NCBI GenBank assembly: GCA_000242815.2
Contig: AHHB01000015.1
Coordinates: forward strand, 1 to 60,163
Reading direction: 5' to 3'
DNA: 60,163 nt
From: Janthinobacterium lividum PAMC 25724
Lineage (GTDB): Bacteria; Pseudomonadota; Gammaproteobacteria; Burkholderiales; Burkholderiaceae_D
Shown here: piece after piece, positions 49,420 through 58,021 of the stretch
Layout: every line of letters begins with the position of its first letter
Position numbering within the stretch: position 1 is the stretch's first letter
Program-made: the position numbers and the translations under genes
Notes under the pieces: model-generated
The model's input: the letters and a program-made list of their open reading frames with translations, nothing else
What the model was told of the DNA's origin: nothing
Database searches by the model: none

Positions 49420-50745
49420 TCATTGCGACTTGAGCTGTATCGCCGGCGTTACCTGACAGGCGCGCCAGGTAGGCAGGAGGCCAGCGAGCACGGCCGCCAG
49501 CACCGACATGGCAAACGTCAGCAATAGCATTGCTATATCCATGTGTGCCACGCTGCCCAATTCTTCCGACTGCTGACTGACCACGGCCAGCGCGCCAAAT
49601 GCCAGCAACAGGCCGATCACGCCGCCAGCGAGGCCGATCACGCTGCTTTCGATCAGGAACTGGCGGAAGATATCGCGCCGCGTGGCGCCCAGTGCCCGGC
49701 GGATGCCTACCTCGCTGGCGCGCACGGAAAACTTCGCCAGCAGCAGGCCGATGGTGTTGACCAGGCAGAGCAACAGGAAGCCGAAGGCCAGCCAGGCTGC
49801 CAGCTTGTTGTCGTTGTCGACCACATGCAAATAGTTCATCCATTCGTTCAGGTCGTACAGCCGGTTCGGCGCATTGCGCTTCATGCGCCCCAGCTTGCGC
49901 TGCTCGCCCGCATAGGCGTCCAGGTATTGCTGCAACTGGCCGCGTTCGCCGCTGCTGGCCATTTCGAACCAGAACTGCAGCCAGGTGCAGCCGGAAACGA
50001 GCCGGCCCTGGAAGCCGGGTGGGACGCTCTGGTCGCTATTGCAGCTCATGCCGCCGTCGTGCTCCGTTTCGTGCCGAATCGCGCTGGCAAACGGGATGAA
50101 GAATTCGTCTTCGGCGCCAAAGGCGCCCTTGCTGCCGATGATGCGGTGTGGGCGTGGCACCACGTTCCAGGTCGCCAGCACGCCTGTCACCATGTAGGGA
50201 CGGCCCAGCAGCGTGACGCGCTGGCCGACCGGGTTGCTTGTACCCACCAGTTTTTCGGCCAGTGCGCGGCTCAGGACGATCACATCGGCGCCGTTGGCAT
50301 CATCGGCTTCGCTCCACGCCTGGCCGTACAGGAAGGGCGCTTCGAACATGCTGAAAAAATCGCGTGTGGGCGCCATGCCCTGGGAGTTGAAAGACCCGAT
50401 ATCCTTGCGTGCCGGCTCGACCGGACCGGCCACGCCGTACATGACGGTGCGGCGCACGCCCATTTTGCTGGCCATGAAATTACGTGCATCGACATAGCTC
50501 ATCTGGGCTTGCGAAAAACCCGGCTCTTCGCCGGGGACATAGCCTTTGACGGGCAGTATGTCGATCAGCGGCACGAACATGCGGTCGCTCTTGTGCGGTA
50601 GCGGATCGCCGGACATGGCGTGCAAGATGGTGACCGTGGAGACGCTGGCGGCCACGCCAACGGCCAGGGTCAGTATCATCAATGCGGTCAGCGCGCGGTT
50701 ACGGCGCAGGCTGCGCAGGCCCAGCGTGAAATAGTAGCGAAACAT
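49420..50745 (-). CDS. FtsX/MacB-type ABC permease (first)
   Basis: The 441-residue permease has TM1 (about 18-42, LTALMILTLAVGVAASVS), a long periplasmic MacB_PCD-like domain (about 45-300) and three C-terminal helices (about 315-435) with SVRASEVGIRRALGATRRDIFRQF. It follows the ATPase gene by 9 bp. It is probably the partner of the 48145-49383 permease. MacB-type transporters use ATP to drive periplasmic extrusion of peptides, lipids or macrolides through a membrane-fusion adaptor. Confidence 0.92.
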   Translation of the reverse strand: MFRYYFTLGLRSLRRNRALTALMILTLAVGVAASVSTVTILHAMSGDPLPHKSDRMFVPLIDILPVKGYVPGEEPGFSQAQMSYVDARNFMASKMGVRRTVMYGVAGPVEPARKDIGSFNSQGMAPTRDFFSMFEAPFLYGQAWSEADDANGADVIVLSRALAEKLVGTSNPVGQRVTLLGRPYMVTGVLATWNVVPRPHRIIGSKGAFGAEDEFFIPFASAIRHETEHDGGMSCNSDQSVPPGFQGRLVSGCTWLQFWFEMASSGERGQLQQYLDAYAGEQRKLGRMKRNAPNRLYDLNEWMNYLHVVDNDNKLAAWLAFGFLLLCLVNTIGLLLAKFSVRASEVGIRRALGATRRDIFRQFLIESSVIGLAGGVIGLLLAFGALAVVSQQSEELGSVAHMDIAMLLLTFAMSVLAAVLAGLLPTWRACQVTPAIQLKSQ

Positions 50746-50754
50746 GTTTTCTCC

Positions 50755-51471
50755 TCAGGCGCTCACGGTGTGCTGCGCCCTGGCAGACAGGGTGGCGCCG
50801 TGTTGCACCAGGTCCGACACCTGGCCGTCGATGATGTGTACATTGCGCTGGCTGCGCAGCGCCAGTTCCGGATCGTGCGTGACCATCAGGATGGTGGTGC
50901 CTTGCGCATTGATTTCTTCCAGCAGTTCCATCACGCCGCGCGCCATTTGCGTGTCCAGGTTGCCCGTCGGTTCATCGGCCAGCAGCAGCTTGGGCGAGCC
51001 GGCCAGAGCGCGCGCGATCGCCACGCGCTGCTGCTGGCCGCCCGACAATTCGGCCGGATAATGCTTCATGCGCGACGCCAGGCCGACCTTGGCCAGCGCT
51101 TCCTCGATGCGCTCCTTGCGCTCGGCGCGGTTGAAGCCCCGGTAGCGCAGCGGCACGTCGACGTTGTCGAACAGCGACAAGTCGGGAATCAGGTTGAAGC
51201 CCTGGAAGATGAAGCCGAGTTTTTCATTGCGCAGGCGCGAGCGGGCATTGTCATCCATGCCCCTGACGTTGACGCCGTCGAGTATATATTCGCCGTCGGT
51301 GAATTCCTCGAGCAGGCCGGCGATATTCAAAAAGCTCGTCTTGCCCGAGCCCGAAGGCCCGGTGACGGTGACGAATTCGCCTTGTTGCACATGGATGTCG
51401 AAGCCGCGCAGCGCGTGGGTTTCGATCATGTGGGTACGATAGACTTTGTTCAGATTTTGCATGCGCAGCAT
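50755..51471 (-). CDS. ABC transporter ATP-binding protein (MacB/LolD type)
   Basis: The 238-residue nucleotide-binding domain has Walker A GPSGSGKT (about 39-46), Q-loop FIFQGFNLIPDLSLFDNV, signature LSGGQQQR, Walker B LLLADEPTGNLD and switch His in THD. The sequence is of the LolD/MacB family and pairs with FtsX-like permeases. It is fused to no membrane domain, so the complex needs the two separate permeases. Confidence 0.95.
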   Translation of the reverse strand: MLRMQNLNKVYRTHMIETHALRGFDIHVQQGEFVTVTGPSGSGKTSFLNIAGLLEEFTDGEYILDGVNVRGMDDNARSRLRNEKLGFIFQGFNLIPDLSLFDNVDVPLRYRGFNRAERKERIEEALAKVGLASRMKHYPAELSGGQQQRVAIARALAGSPKLLLADEPTGNLDTQMARGVMELLEEINAQGTTILMVTHDPELALRSQRNVHIIDGQVSDLVQHGATLSARAQHTVSA

Positions 51472-51508
51472 GGTGGACCTCTTGATGGAATGAAGTGGGT
51501 GCAGCTGA

Positions 51509-52774
51509 CTAATTGAGGGAAACGCGGGCGGCGTTCGCGAAGTTTTCCGTACCGGCGACCACGACCTTGTCGCCCAGCTTCAAACCGTCGACAATTTCCA
51601 CTGCCGTGACGCTGGTCGCGCCCAGCTTGATGGGGGTGCGCATGGCCACGCCGTCGCGCACCACATAGGCGAAACGACCAGCCTCGGCTTCGACGAAGGA
51701 GCCGCGCGCCAGCATCAGTACATTCGGCTTTTCGTCGATCAAGAGGCGCGCCGCCACGCGCTGGTTCTGGCGCAGGCCGGCCGGCTGCGCACCATCGAAA
51801 CGCACACGTGCCAGTACCTGGTTCTTCACCACTTCGGGCGACAGCGCCGACAGTTTTCCGGTCGCCTTGATGGCGCCCGTTTCGATCTCGGCGCGCATGC
51901 CCAGGCCCATGTCGGCCACATAGGTTTCAGGCACCTCGAGCTCTATTTCCAGCTGCGACAGGTCGACCAGAGTCATGAGGGCAGTATTGGCTTGCACCAC
52001 ACTGCGGTTGGCCACCGACAGCGTGCCGATAAAGCCGTTGACGGGAGCGCGCACGGTCAGTTCATCGACCCTGCGCTGGGCGTTGTCGCGGACGAGGCGC
52101 TGGCGTTCCAGTTCATTGACCTTGGTCTTCAGTGCCAGGCTCACGTCTTCGCTTTCCAGGCCGGCCGCCTGGGAAGCGTGTTTGCTGCGGATGTCTGCTG
52201 AATTTAAGGCATCCTTGGCCTTCTGGTAATCGATCTTGGCGATGATGCCCACCTGCGCCACGCTTTCATAGCGCTCCAGTGTGCGTTGCGCTGACAGGCG
52301 CTCGATCTCGGCCGTATCGGCGTCACGCCGCGCCAGCAGTTTCTGCTTCTTGGCCAGGATCTGCTGGCGCGCCACTTCCGCCTCCAGCTGCTGCACGCTC
52401 GATTGTTCGCGCTTGAGGGCGTCGGACAGGTCAGGCGACTCCAGTACCGCCAGGATGTCACCCTTCTTGACGGTGTCGCCCGCCTTGGCCTTCAGGGTCA
52501 CGGTGGCCACCGTGGTCGAATACAGGGTGGGGCTGATCGCGGCGACCACGCGGCCATTCACGGCAGCGTCGCGGATCAGGGTGCCGCGCGTGACGTCGGC
52601 GATGCGCAGGCGGCTGCTGTTGACGGAATGCTCGCTGTTGCGCCAGCCGGTCACGACAGCGATGGCGGCGCCGATGACGATGATGGCAGCGGCCAGCAGC
52701 AGGGCGCGTCGCTTGTGGCGCTGGCCCGGCGGTGCGGAGAGTAAGGCGTCTTGCGCTGATGTATCGCGGATCAT
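51509..52774 (-). CDS. Membrane-fusion (HlyD/MacA-like) adaptor, first gene of exporter operon
   Basis: The 421-residue protein has one N-terminal helix (about 24-43), a lipoyl half (VTLKAKAGDTVKKGDILAVLESPDL), a long coiled coil (about 95-215), the second lipoyl half (LTVRAPVNGFIGTL) and C-terminal beta-barrel. It should link the ABC permeases to an outer-membrane channel such as TolC, which is not in the window. The ATG at 52774 is chosen over a GTG at 52810 because that GTG lies inside the sigma-54 -12 element and so would precede the mRNA. Confidence 0.92.
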   Translation of the reverse strand: MIRDTSAQDALLSAPPGQRHKRRALLLAAAIIVIGAAIAVVTGWRNSEHSVNSSRLRIADVTRGTLIRDAAVNGRVVAAISPTLYSTTVATVTLKAKAGDTVKKGDILAVLESPDLSDALKREQSSVQQLEAEVARQQILAKKQKLLARRDADTAEIERLSAQRTLERYESVAQVGIIAKIDYQKAKDALNSADIRSKHASQAAGLESEDVSLALKTKVNELERQRLVRDNAQRRVDELTVRAPVNGFIGTLSVANRSVVQANTALMTLVDLSQLEIELEVPETYVADMGLGMRAEIETGAIKATGKLSALSPEVVKNQVLARVRFDGAQPAGLRQNQRVAARLLIDEKPNVLMLARGSFVEAEAGRFAYVVRDGVAMRTPIKLGATSVTAVEIVDGLKLGDKVVVAGTENFANAARVSLN

Positions 52775-52805
52775 GGTCGGGTCTCGTGGAGAATAGCTTT
52801 TGTAA

Positions 52806-52821
52806 TGCACGATCCGTGCCA
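52806..52821 (-). promoter_or_regulatory. Sigma-54 (-24/-12) promoter of the exporter operon
   Basis: The minus strand reads CTGGCACGGATCGTGCAT. The GG (52820/52819) and GC (52808/52807) are separated by exactly 10 bp, and TGGCACG matches the -24 consensus fully; the -12 element is GTGCA against TTGCA. The predicted start of transcription is near 52795, about 20 nt before the adaptor ATG. It fits the sigma-54-type regulator encoded in the same operon. Confidence 0.85.
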
Positions 52822-52859
52822 GTGCTTAAGTAACTGATTTTAATGGTAAAAAATTCAGG

Positions 52860-52899
52860 TGTCCGGCTGTCCGTCGTGTCCGCGCTGTCCAGTATGTCC
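52860..52899. repeat. Five TGTCC repeats at 8-9 bp spacing, candidate enhancer
   Basis: TGTCC begins at 52860, 52868, 52877, 52886 and 52895; three of the four steps are exactly 9 bp. The block is 65-104 bp upstream of the predicted sigma-54 start site, the usual place for activator binding. On the operon's strand the unit reads GGACA. Direct rather than inverted repeats are unusual for NtrC-type dimers. The block also lies about 80-120 bp before the divergent MutS-like gene. Confidence 0.7.
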
Positions 52900-52981
52900 G
52901 CACGCGCAGCTTGCACTTGATTAATTGGCAATCATCATCATCTGCTTTGCTGATTGCTTCTATGACTATTTTCCAGGCGCC

Positions 52982-54547
52982 ATGCATCCATTTATCCAGC
53001 AACTTTTCGCTGCCCGTGCCTTTGCGCCGGCGCTCGACTATCGTTTCGCTCGCAGCGACGTGGCGATGCTGCAGCGGCTGACGGGCGAGCCGCCATCGCT
53101 TGATGGTCAGACCTGGAACGAGCTGTTGCTCGACCAGTATGCGGCGCAGCTGTCGCACGAGACCAGCATCTTCGGCCAGCAAGAGCTGCACCGGCGCCTG
53201 AGCGGTGGTCAGGCCGATTCTGACTCCATCGCGCACGTCCGGCAATTGCTGGACGATCCGGTCCAGATGGCCAGCCTGCAGCGCGCCTGCCTGCCCTTGC
53301 GTCAGGCCGATACGGAGATCAGCGAAACTCTGTTCGGTGCGCCGCTGGCAGCGGCACCCTGGTGGAGTGCCTGGCTATGGTTACTGCCGCTGGCCTTGTT
53401 GCTGGCCATCGCCGCCAGTTGGCTGGTAGGCTGGCCAGCGCTGTTTGGTGTGTTGGCCGCCTGCGTTGCGCTGATGACGGTGCAGGTGCGTTTTTACGAA
53501 AGCGCCAAGCTATGGGAACGCACGCTCGATACCTTGCGCCACCTGCTGAAAACCCGAGCCGCGCTGGCGCAGCTACCTGTTGGGGCAGCCTTGCCATTGG
53601 CTGCCGGCAGCGCGCAGGTGGCCAAGTTGACGCGCGCCATCGAGCGTTCGCTGCTGTATTACGTGCCCTTTGTCGATACGCTGATGGTCGAGTATGGCGA
53701 CTGGCTCCTGCTGAAAAACGTCAAGCGCTACTTCCGCACGCGCCAGCTAGTGGCGCAGCGGCTGCCATTTCTGCGTGACAGCTTCATTCAGGTGGCCCAG
53801 TTGGAGGCGGATCTGGCACTGGCGCGGCAGCTACGTGCGGCGCCCGTGTACTGCTGGGCGGGTACCGGGGCGCCACGCGCACTGGCCTTGCAGGGCATGC
53901 GGCATCCCCTGCTGGAGCATGCCGCGCCGTTGTCGTTCGGCGTGCAAGGCAAGGGGGTCTTCATCTCCGGCCAGAACGGTATCGGCAAGAGCACCTTGCT
54001 GCGTTGCATAGGCTTGAACGTTGTTTGCGCGCGGGCCTTTGGCTTTTGTTATGCAGACAGCGCTGATGTGCCGCGCCTGGCCGTGTATTCGAGCATGCAG
54101 AATGAAGACTCGCTCGATGGTGGAGAAAGTCTGTATATCGCCGAATTACGGCGTGCACGCGAATTGCTGGCGCTGGCCGAGCAGGGCGCGCCGGCGCTAT
54201 TTTTGATCGATGAAATCTTTCGCGGCACGAACCACCTCGAATCGGTAGCGGCCGCTGCCGCCGTGCTGCATACGCTGGGCGCGCACCAACTGGTGATCGT
54301 CTCGTCGCACAACTTGGTGCTGGGACCACTGCTGGAAGACTGCCTGGCGCCGTGGTGCGTGCGCCGCGACGCTACAGGCGCGCTGCTGCTGGCGCCCGGC
54401 GTGCTGCAGGCCACGAATGGCATCGCCCTGCTGGCGCAGCGCGGTTTTGACGCTGGCATCGCGGACAAGGCCGGGCGCGTCTTCGACTGGCTCAGTACGC
54501 ACATGGCGCAACCGGCCGATTGCGCCGGCGTGCTGGAACGGGCCTGA
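52982..54547 (+). CDS. Membrane-anchored MutS-like ATPase
   Basis: The 521-residue protein carries the MutS-family ATPase at its C-terminus: Walker A GQNGIGKST (330-338), SMQNEDSLDGGESLYIAEL (family-specific ST/DGGES segment), Walker B ALFLIDEIFRGTN (about 405-417) and SSHN. The N-terminal mismatch-binding and connector domains of MutS are absent. Instead a short helical region and two hydrophobic helices (about 118-165) suggest membrane anchoring. The ATPase may remodel or bind a partner at the membrane, not repair mismatches; function unknown. ATG 52982 is used; an upstream in-frame reading to 52925 adds little. It diverges from the exporter operon across 207 bp. Confidence 0.82.
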   Translation: MHPFIQQLFAARAFAPALDYRFARSDVAMLQRLTGEPPSLDGQTWNELLLDQYAAQLSHETSIFGQQELHRRLSGGQADSDSIAHVRQLLDDPVQMASLQRACLPLRQADTEISETLFGAPLAAAPWWSAWLWLLPLALLLAIAASWLVGWPALFGVLAACVALMTVQVRFYESAKLWERTLDTLRHLLKTRAALAQLPVGAALPLAAGSAQVAKLTRAIERSLLYYVPFVDTLMVEYGDWLLLKNVKRYFRTRQLVAQRLPFLRDSFIQVAQLEADLALARQLRAAPVYCWAGTGAPRALALQGMRHPLLEHAAPLSFGVQGKGVFISGQNGIGKSTLLRCIGLNVVCARAFGFCYADSADVPRLAVYSSMQNEDSLDGGESLYIAELRRARELLALAEQGAPALFLIDEIFRGTNHLESVAAAAAVLHTLGAHQLVIVSSHNLVLGPLLEDCLAPWCVRRDATGALLLAPGVLQATNGIALLAQRGFDAGIADKAGRVFDWLSTHMAQPADCAGVLERA

Positions 54548-54557
54548 TGGCTGCCCT

Positions 54558-56482
54558 TTATTTGTCCTGCTTCTCCGGCGTGCTCTTGTCGATCACTTCG
54601 CGGCAATCGCCACGGATGATGGCGTTGTCGTAGTTGGTCCAGCCGTAGCTGTCGACGTAGCGTTTGTGCTGCTTGAAGCGGGGGCTGGCGATGCTCCATT
54701 CGGGCTGTTCGCCGGCAAAGCGGATGTCGCCCAGGTCGAGCAGGGTGTGGAACATGTTTTCCGTCGACAGGCGCGCTTTTTGATGGCGCCGTAGCTGCGT
54801 TACCTTGTCCGGATAGTGGCGCTGGAATTGTGGGGAATACCAGACGAAGGCGGGCACGTGGAACTCGAACTGCGTGTTATGGCCGTGGAAGGCCAGGCGG
54901 CAGCTGCCGTCATACAGGGTCTGGCCATGGTCTGCCACGTAGACGAGTGAGCTGCGCAGGGCGGTGCGCTGGCCACCGTCCTTCAGCATGCCGATCACCT
55001 GCGATAGAAACCAGTCCGTGTACAGGATGGAGCTGTCGTAGCTGTTGTTCAGCTGAGGCTTGATGGCCGTGTTCGTGTAGACGGGTTTGTCGACGCCGAA
55101 CAGCGACGGTTGCCACTTATCGAAGGACTTCGGATAGCGCTGGCTGTAATTCCAATGGCTGCCCAGGGTGTGCAGCACGATGAGCTTTTTCGGTGCCGGG
55201 TCGGCCAGCGCATTCTTGAACGGATCTAACAGGATCTGGTCGAAGTTGGAATTGTTGGTAAAGCCGCCCAGGTTAAGGAATTGCACCACCTCCGCTTCCT
55301 TGGCAAACACGGAGACGGGCGTATCGAACTGGCCGAACGAGCTTTGGTTCGATAGCCAGTAAGTCTTGAAGCCCGCTTCCTTGTAGGCGGTGAGGAAGGA
55401 TTTTTCCGAGAACCCATCCTTGAGGCTTTGTGTGGCCGGCTTGCGCGAAATGATGACGGGCACGGACAGGCGCGTAGCGGAAACGGCCGTGATGACGTCG
55501 GCCAGCGGTAGCAGATTGCTTTCCTGTTTCAGCAGGGGATTGGTGTCGCGCTCATAGCCGTTCAGGCTCCAGCGGTCGTAGCGCGACGATTCGCCGATCA
55601 CCATGACGACCACTTCCGGATGGGGATCGGGCTGTTGCTGGTGCGCGCCGAAACGGAAGCTGCTGCTTTTCTGTCCCAGCTCGGCCAGGTAGCGACGTTC
55701 CTTATAGAAATCGAAGCCGCGTGCGCCCAGGCCGAAGGGCCAGGAATTGCTCACGGTATCGAAGCTGTAAGGCAGGCGCGCCCAGTGGGGCAGGCTGGGC
55801 CAGCCCAGGCCCGTTTCATCGGCGCCGGCAATGCTGGCGTGCTCGGGCTTGGTGCTTTCTTCCTCTTCTTCGGCTGTCTCGTCGTCGGCCGAGCTGGCGT
55901 CGCCGAAGCCGGAGGCGCCCGGCTTGCCGCTGGCCGCCGGTTGGCTGGCCTTGGCGGATGCGGGCGCGCGATGCACAACCTTGGCGTCGAAACCGAATTC
56001 GTAGCCATAGCACCAGAAGCCGCCCAGCAGCAGTAGTAGCAGGAAGGTGGCCGGGCGCGTCTTGCCGCGCCAGTCCAGCCCGCGCGTGCGCGTGGCCGCA
56101 TACCAGCCAAGTAAGTACCAGGCGATTACGCCCAGCATGACGGCACCCATTAGCCATACTTTTTGCCCGAGGAATCCAGCGCTTCCTTGGGGCTAGTTTC
56201 GAAGATGATGCCCAGGTGGTGCGTGGAAATGCCCTGGCCATAGAAGATGAACAGGTAGATTTCCGTCGGCAGGGCCAGGAAGGCGGGCAGCAGCAGCCAG
56301 TGGAAGTACGCGGGGCGCTTGCAGACGCTCCAGACGGCCAGCCAGGCCAGCAGCTCGAAGGTGAGCATGTGCCACGGATGTTCGGGCGCACGCCCCAGCA
56401 GCGCGGGCAGGAAGGGCACGGCCGTCAACAAGGCATATGTCAGGAGCAAGAACAGATAGTGAGGGCGAAGCAAGGAGTGCAT
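54558..56482 (-). CDS. Phosphoethanolamine transferase-like (EptA/CptA), one apparent single-base deletion
   Basis: As written, two pieces: a membrane N-terminal part (56482 down to a stop at 56150) and a sulfatase-type catalytic part from 56150. The first piece ends EALDSSGKKYG; restoring one T (minus strand, GATTTCC near 56173-56175) reads EALDFLGQKVWLM and runs on into MGAVMLGVIAWYLL, giving about 641 residues with five helices. The catalytic domain has GESSRYDRWSLNGYERDTNP, the nucleophile region SATRLSVPVI and ADHGQTLYDG. An acidic linker (ADDETAEEEEEST) separates the domains. The family adds phosphoethanolamine to lipid A or core sugars. The 5' start is uncertain: an ATG at 56542 adds 20 residues. 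Confidence 0.82.
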
Positions 56483-56658
56483 AAAGGCAGGCAGCGAAAA
56501 ATGTCCGCCATTATCAATCCTTTTGTTGTCTTGCGGTCGCATAAGAATGCGCGCCTGTGATGCTTGGTTTCAGGGAAAGAATGTCAAATGATCTAGCGTC
56601 GGCAGGTGTTCGTCTCCGCGCTGCGCAGCCAGATATTATTCAATATGCCACGAAATTG

Positions 56659-56692
56659 CCGCTTTTTTGCCTTTTTTTATAGCAAAAAGCGG
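56659..56692. other. Hairpin upstream of the str promoter
   Basis: CCGCTTTTTTGC (56659-56670) pairs with GCAAAAAGCGG (56682-56692), with one extra T. It ends 8 bp before the -35 element of the str promoter. It could end upstream transcription or act as an AT-rich upstream promoter element. Confidence 0.5.
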
Positions 56693-56700
56693 TAAACTGA

Positions 56701-56729
56701 TTGACCCCCTGTGGCACAAGGTCTAAACT
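56701..56729 (+). promoter_or_regulatory. Sigma-70 promoter of the str operon
   Basis: TTGACC (56701-56706) and TAAACT (56724-56729) are 17 bp apart, the optimal spacing. They lie 178 bp before the rpsL ATG. The leader between them and rpsL holds a CCGGGCA/TGCCCGG hairpin (56855-56861/56865-56871), which could be part of S7- or S12-type feedback control. Apart from this leader and the hairpin at 56659-56692, I see nothing else in the 56543-56906 gap. Confidence 0.8.
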
Positions 56730-56906
56730 AGCGAGTTCTCGATTTTATTCTGCTCATCGTTTACGTATTGTCTGGCATTTCATGGCCGCTCCTTACCGAG
56801 TGGCTGCGGGCGCCTCCGGTGCGCAGTAGATAAAAGCGGGCGAGGTTTTAGTCGCCGGGCATCTTGCCCGGGTTATTAATCGTAGTTTTTTGTTGGATTT
56901 ATAACG

Positions 56907-57290
56907 ATGCCAACCATCAATCAATTGATTCGCAATCCACGCGTCGCTTTGACCGTGAAGAGCAAATCGCCGGCGCTGGAAAACAGCCCGCAAAAACGTG
57001 GCGTATGCACACGTGTTTACACCACGACTCCAAAGAAGCCTAACTCGGCTCTGCGTAAAGTCGCTAAAGTTCGCCTGACCAATGGTTTCGAAGTTATTTC
57101 GTACATTGGCGGTGAAGGCCATAACCTGCAAGAGCATAGTGTTGTGCTGTTGCGCGGCGGTCGCGTCAAGGATTTGCCGGGTGTGCGTTACCACATGGTT
57201 CGCGGTGCTCTGGATACCCAAGGCGTCAAAGACCGTAAGCAATCGCGTTCGAAGTACGGTACCAAGCGCGCTAAAGCAGGCAAGAAGTAA
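56907..57290 (+). CDS. rpsL: 30S ribosomal protein S12
   Basis: S12 lies at the decoding centre. The 127-residue protein has the invariant [13 protein letters not shown] and [13 protein letters not shown]. Lys at the two streptomycin-resistance positions (in PKKPNS and KDLPGV) is wild type, so no high-level resistance change is present. It heads the str operon. Confidence 0.98.
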   Translation: MPTINQLIRNPRVALTVKSKSPALENSPQKRGVCTRVYTTTPKKPNSALRKVAKVRLTNGFEVISYIGGEGHNLQEHSVVLLRGGRVKDLPGVRYHMVRGALDTQGVKDRKQSRSKYGTKRAKAGKK

Positions 57291-57442
57291 TAAGTTGTAC
57301 GCAGCAAACCCAAGTTTCGCTCAGTGGCAACTAGCTAAGTGAATGTAGTCGACCGCATCTGGTCGAGTAAGTGGAAGGCTATGATGGTCGTCCGCGAGTG
57401 TGCGAAGAACGCGCGCTCAACTGAAGATTGAAAGGAATTGAT

Positions 57443-57913
57443 ATGCCACGTCGTCGTGAAGTACCCAAGCGCGAAATTTTGCCAGATCCAAAATTCGGCA
57501 ACACTGATGTCGCTAAATTTGTAAACGTACTGATGCTGTCCGGTAAAAAATCGGTTGCAGAAAACATCATCTACGGTGCTTTCGAGCACATCGCAGCAAA
57601 ATCGGGCAAAGATCCGCTCGAAGTTTTCGCTACCGCAATCAACAACGCTAAGCCGTTGGTTGAGGTGAAATCCCGTCGCGTCGGTGGTGCAAACTACCAG
57701 GTGCCGGTCGAAGTTCGCCCAGTCCGTCGTATGGCTTTGTCCATGCGTTGGTTGCGTGAAGCTGCTAACAAGCGCAGCGAAAAATCGATGCCACAACGCC
57801 TTGGCGGTGAGCTGATGGAAGCGGCTGAAAGCCGCGGCGGCGCGATGAAAAAACGCGACGAAGTCCATCGTATGGCTGAAGCGAACAAAGCGTTCTCGCA
57901 TTTCCGCTTCTAA
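57443..57913 (+). CDS. rpsG: 30S ribosomal protein S7
   Basis: S7 nucleates 30S head assembly and regulates its operon in E. coli. The 156-residue protein starts [19 protein letters not shown] and ends NKAFSHFRF, both typical. The ATG at 57443 follows AAAGGAA; an in-frame TTG 15 bp upstream is ignored. It is 152 bp after rpsL. Confidence 0.98.
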   Translation: MPRRREVPKREILPDPKFGNTDVAKFVNVLMLSGKKSVAENIIYGAFEHIAAKSGKDPLEVFATAINNAKPLVEVKSRRVGGANYQVPVEVRPVRRMALSMRWLREAANKRSEKSMPQRLGGELMEAAESRGGAMKKRDEVHRMAEANKAFSHFRF

Positions 57914-58021
57914 TATAAAGCCAGCTACCGCAAGGCGGCTGTCAAGCATCTGTTGTTCGAGGCCGGGCTCATTTTTGCAAAAAAATGCTGCTCGGTTTTG
58001 TCCATTCATTTAGGATTAATT

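Noticed and set aside
52775..52810. GTG start at 52810 for the membrane-fusion adaptor
   Set aside because: It overlaps the -12 element of the sigma-54 promoter and would lie upstream of the predicted transcript start.
52860..52899. TGTCC iterons as a plasmid replication origin
   Set aside because: No rep gene or AT-rich DnaA region is present, and the window carries essential chromosomal genes.
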